This document shows positions 5,320-6,006 of a DNA stretch of 6,006 nt, piece after piece. The notes under the pieces were generated by a model. It saw only the letters and a program-made list of their open reading frames with translations, had not been told where the DNA came from and ran no database searches. This stretch comes from CAUZJO01 sp963580245 (GTDB taxonomy: Bacteria; Sumerlaeota; Sumerlaeia; MVZB01), in the NCBI GenBank assembly GCA_963580245.1, contig CAUZJO010000198.1, forward strand, positions 1 through 6,006. Direction: 5' to 3'. The position numbers and the translations under genes were made by a program. Every line of letters starts with the position of its first letter. Position 1 is the stretch's first letter.

Positions 5320-5342
5320 TTGATGAATTAGTCCAACATCAA
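5320..5342. promoter_or_regulatory. Candidate operator: inverted repeat overlapping the -35 region
   Basis: TTGATG (5320-5325) and CATCAA (5337-5342) form a perfect 6-base inverted repeat with an 11-base gap, directly upstream of the TATAAT box. Half-site centres are about 17 bases apart. A dimeric regulator such as the RHH or HTH protein encoded downstream could bind here and control its own operon. This is inference. Confidence 0.35.
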
Positions 5343-5432
5343 CTAGCGCCGATGACATCATGCGCAGGTTCCAAACTCTTTTCAAAAACAGAGGCTTTGA
5401 TTGGGGATTCGCCGGACGTGTTTACTGTCTCC

Positions 5433-5446
5433 AGGGGGTTCCCCCT
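5433..5446. repeat. GC-rich hairpin AGGGGG-TT-CCCCCT
   Basis: Six complementary bases on each side of TT; in RNA it would form a very stable short stem, with a four-base GTTC loop if the innermost pair opens. No T tract follows on the plus strand. On the minus strand, no T run follows either, so a standard terminator is not supported. Confidence 0.4.
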
Positions 5447-5528
5447 CCATTAGATCAAAACCTCGATTACCTTTGCGTGTCTAGCAATTTCTTTGGGGGG
5501 AGCCTTGCTGCTCTACGTCATTGATTTT

Positions 5529-5550
5529 ACTGGACTTAAGGCGGTCCAGT
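5529..5550. repeat. Perfect 7-bp inverted repeat ACTGGAC-N8-GTCCAGT
   Basis: Arms 5529-5535 and 5544-5550 are exact complements around an 8-base spacer (TTAAGGCG). The geometry fits either a dimer operator or a tyrosine-recombinase core site (two arms around a 6-8 base overlap region). It lies in the non-coding region of the integrase element. Confidence 0.5.
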
Positions 5551-5588
5551 GAATAGCGCAACGCCGTGATCTCGCTCGCGATTCGACG

Positions 5589-5630
5589 GATGCGGCACGC
5601 ATCGGTCCTCGATTTCAATATCTGCCGCAT
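5589..5630. repeat. Two overlapping inverted repeats sharing one arm
   Basis: GATGCG-GCA-CGCATC (5589-5603) is a perfect 6-base stem with a three-base loop. The same left arm also pairs over 8 bases, ATGCGGCA (5590-5597) with TGCCGCAT (5623-5630). The two pairings exclude each other, so as RNA the segment could switch between two folds; as DNA it could be a nested binding site. Confidence 0.45.
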
Positions 5631-5658
5631 GGGCGCGGCCTACAAGTAACTACAAATA

Positions 5659-5712
5659 CCGTCATTTATATGCGCATACGCCGTCATTTATGGGTGATAA
5701 GAACCGACATTT
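5659..5712. repeat. Three iteron-like direct repeats, 22-23 bp apart
   Basis: CCGTCATTTAT occurs at 5659-5669 and 5681-5691, a perfect 11-base repeat with a 22-base period. A degenerate copy, CCGACATTTGC, follows at 5704-5714. The palindrome TATGCGCATA lies between the first two. Tandem repeats spaced by two helical turns are typical of initiator-bound iterons in plasmid origins and of some regulatory arrays. Confidence 0.5.
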
Positions 5713-5785
5713 GCTGGGTTCGGCATGCGATAAAACACCATGTTCTGACGGATCCCGTGTCGCATACTGTTCTTTATCCTCCGAC

Positions 5786-6006
5786 TCATGTGTCCTTTCT
5801 CAAAATAAGCCCTTTTAGCCACCGCCTCGTCTCCCGATCCAGCGATATACGCAGCCGGCGACCGCGACTCACCTTCTCCTTCGCCCACGCTGATCTGTGA
5901 TCGGGAGTCATCGCCTCGAACCAAGCGACATCGTTCTGCGCAGCTGTGACCTCCGTGCTCCACTCGTCGGCTTGCATCTCTGCGAGCATACGGCCCGGTT
6001 CAACCT
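5786..6006 (-). CDS. Hypothetical protein, partial (open to right edge)
   Basis: A minus-strand frame open from the window edge to TGA at 5786-5788. The first internal ATG is at 5987-5989, giving 67 residues, but five further sense codons precede it, so the true start may lie outside. The sequence has a believable protein composition: WFEAMTPDHRSAWAKEKV, then RGRRLRISLDRETRRWLKGLI, basic at the C-terminus with a possible helix. Codon third positions are mostly G or C in the first two thirds, as in the clear genes. The competing minus-strand frame at 5688-5963 and the plus-strand frame at 5670-5900 look like shadows, rich in Arg/Ser/His. I recognise no family. It runs in the same direction as the integrase operon and is probably part of the same element. 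Confidence 0.4.
   Translation of the reverse strand, partial: VEPGRMLAEMQADEWSTEVTAAQNDVAWFEAMTPDHRSAWAKEKVSRGRRLRISLDRETRRWLKGLILRKDT

Larger units (their letters stand above)
5291..5785. other. Repeat-rich non-coding control region of the element
   Basis: About 495 bases with no convincing gene on either strand. Besides the promoter and operator listed separately, it holds a cluster of inverted repeats (5433-5446, 5529-5550, 5589-5603, 5590-5630), a perfect 10-base palindrome TATGCGCATA (5669-5678), and three iteron-like direct repeats (5659-5712). It is less GC-rich than its surroundings in places (5300-5340, 5640-5720). The combination recalls replication or transfer origins, or the attachment and regulatory DNA of integrative elements. 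Confidence 0.5.

Noticed and set aside
5433..5446. Rho-independent terminator
   Set aside because: The stem is strong but no T run follows it on either strand, and it does not lie at the end of a recognised gene.
5659..5712. CRISPR array
   Set aside because: The repeats are only 11 bases, three in number with 11-12 base gaps, and no cas genes are present; iterons or regulatory repeats fit better.

Overview
The window looks like chromosomal DNA from a GC-rich Gram-negative-type bacterium. The minor-pilin genes and the C-terminal domain of the PilX-like protein recall those seen in planctomycete-like or deltaproteobacterial lineages, but the sequence alone cannot fix the taxon. It splits into two blocks that meet at about 3300.

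Left block, plus strand (1-3290). The window opens inside an IS5-type transposase gene (1-353) with a possible right IS end just after it. A compact cluster of pilin-like genes follows: a PilV/GspI-like prepilin (413-892), a PilW/GspJ-like prepilin (889-1434) and a PilX-like protein (1482-2747). These would be minor components of a type IV pilus or type II secretion pseudopilus. A STAS-domain protein of the anti-sigma-factor-antagonist type (2763-3290) follows with an ideal ribosome binding site.

The most striking observation is in this cluster. Two consecutive genes each carry an in-frame TAG directly after a GGC codon (1432-1434 and 1788-1790), and good pilin-like coding sequence continues in the same frame after it. 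Reading through the first TAG adds a typical minor-pilin ending and brings the stop into an ATGA overlap with the next start, as at the previous gene junction. Reading through the second joins a PilX-like N-terminus to its missing C-terminal domain. Either the operon is decaying by nonsense mutation, or TAG is read as an amino acid here.

Right block, minus strand (about 3300-6006). This is the end of a mobile element. It holds a tyrosine recombinase (3430-4677), a ribbon-helix-helix DNA-binding protein (4681-4938) and a small helix-turn-helix-like protein with an RG-rich linker and a TTG start (4910-5290), packed as an int/regulator operon. Upstream lie about 500 bases without a convincing gene, containing a perfect TATAAT box, several inverted repeats and three iteron-like direct repeats spaced 22-23 bp. 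A partial hypothetical gene enters from the right edge. The boundary with the pilin block is probably in 3291-3440, where an imperfect inverted repeat and three GCTGCA repeats at exact 11-bp spacing could be recombinase sites.
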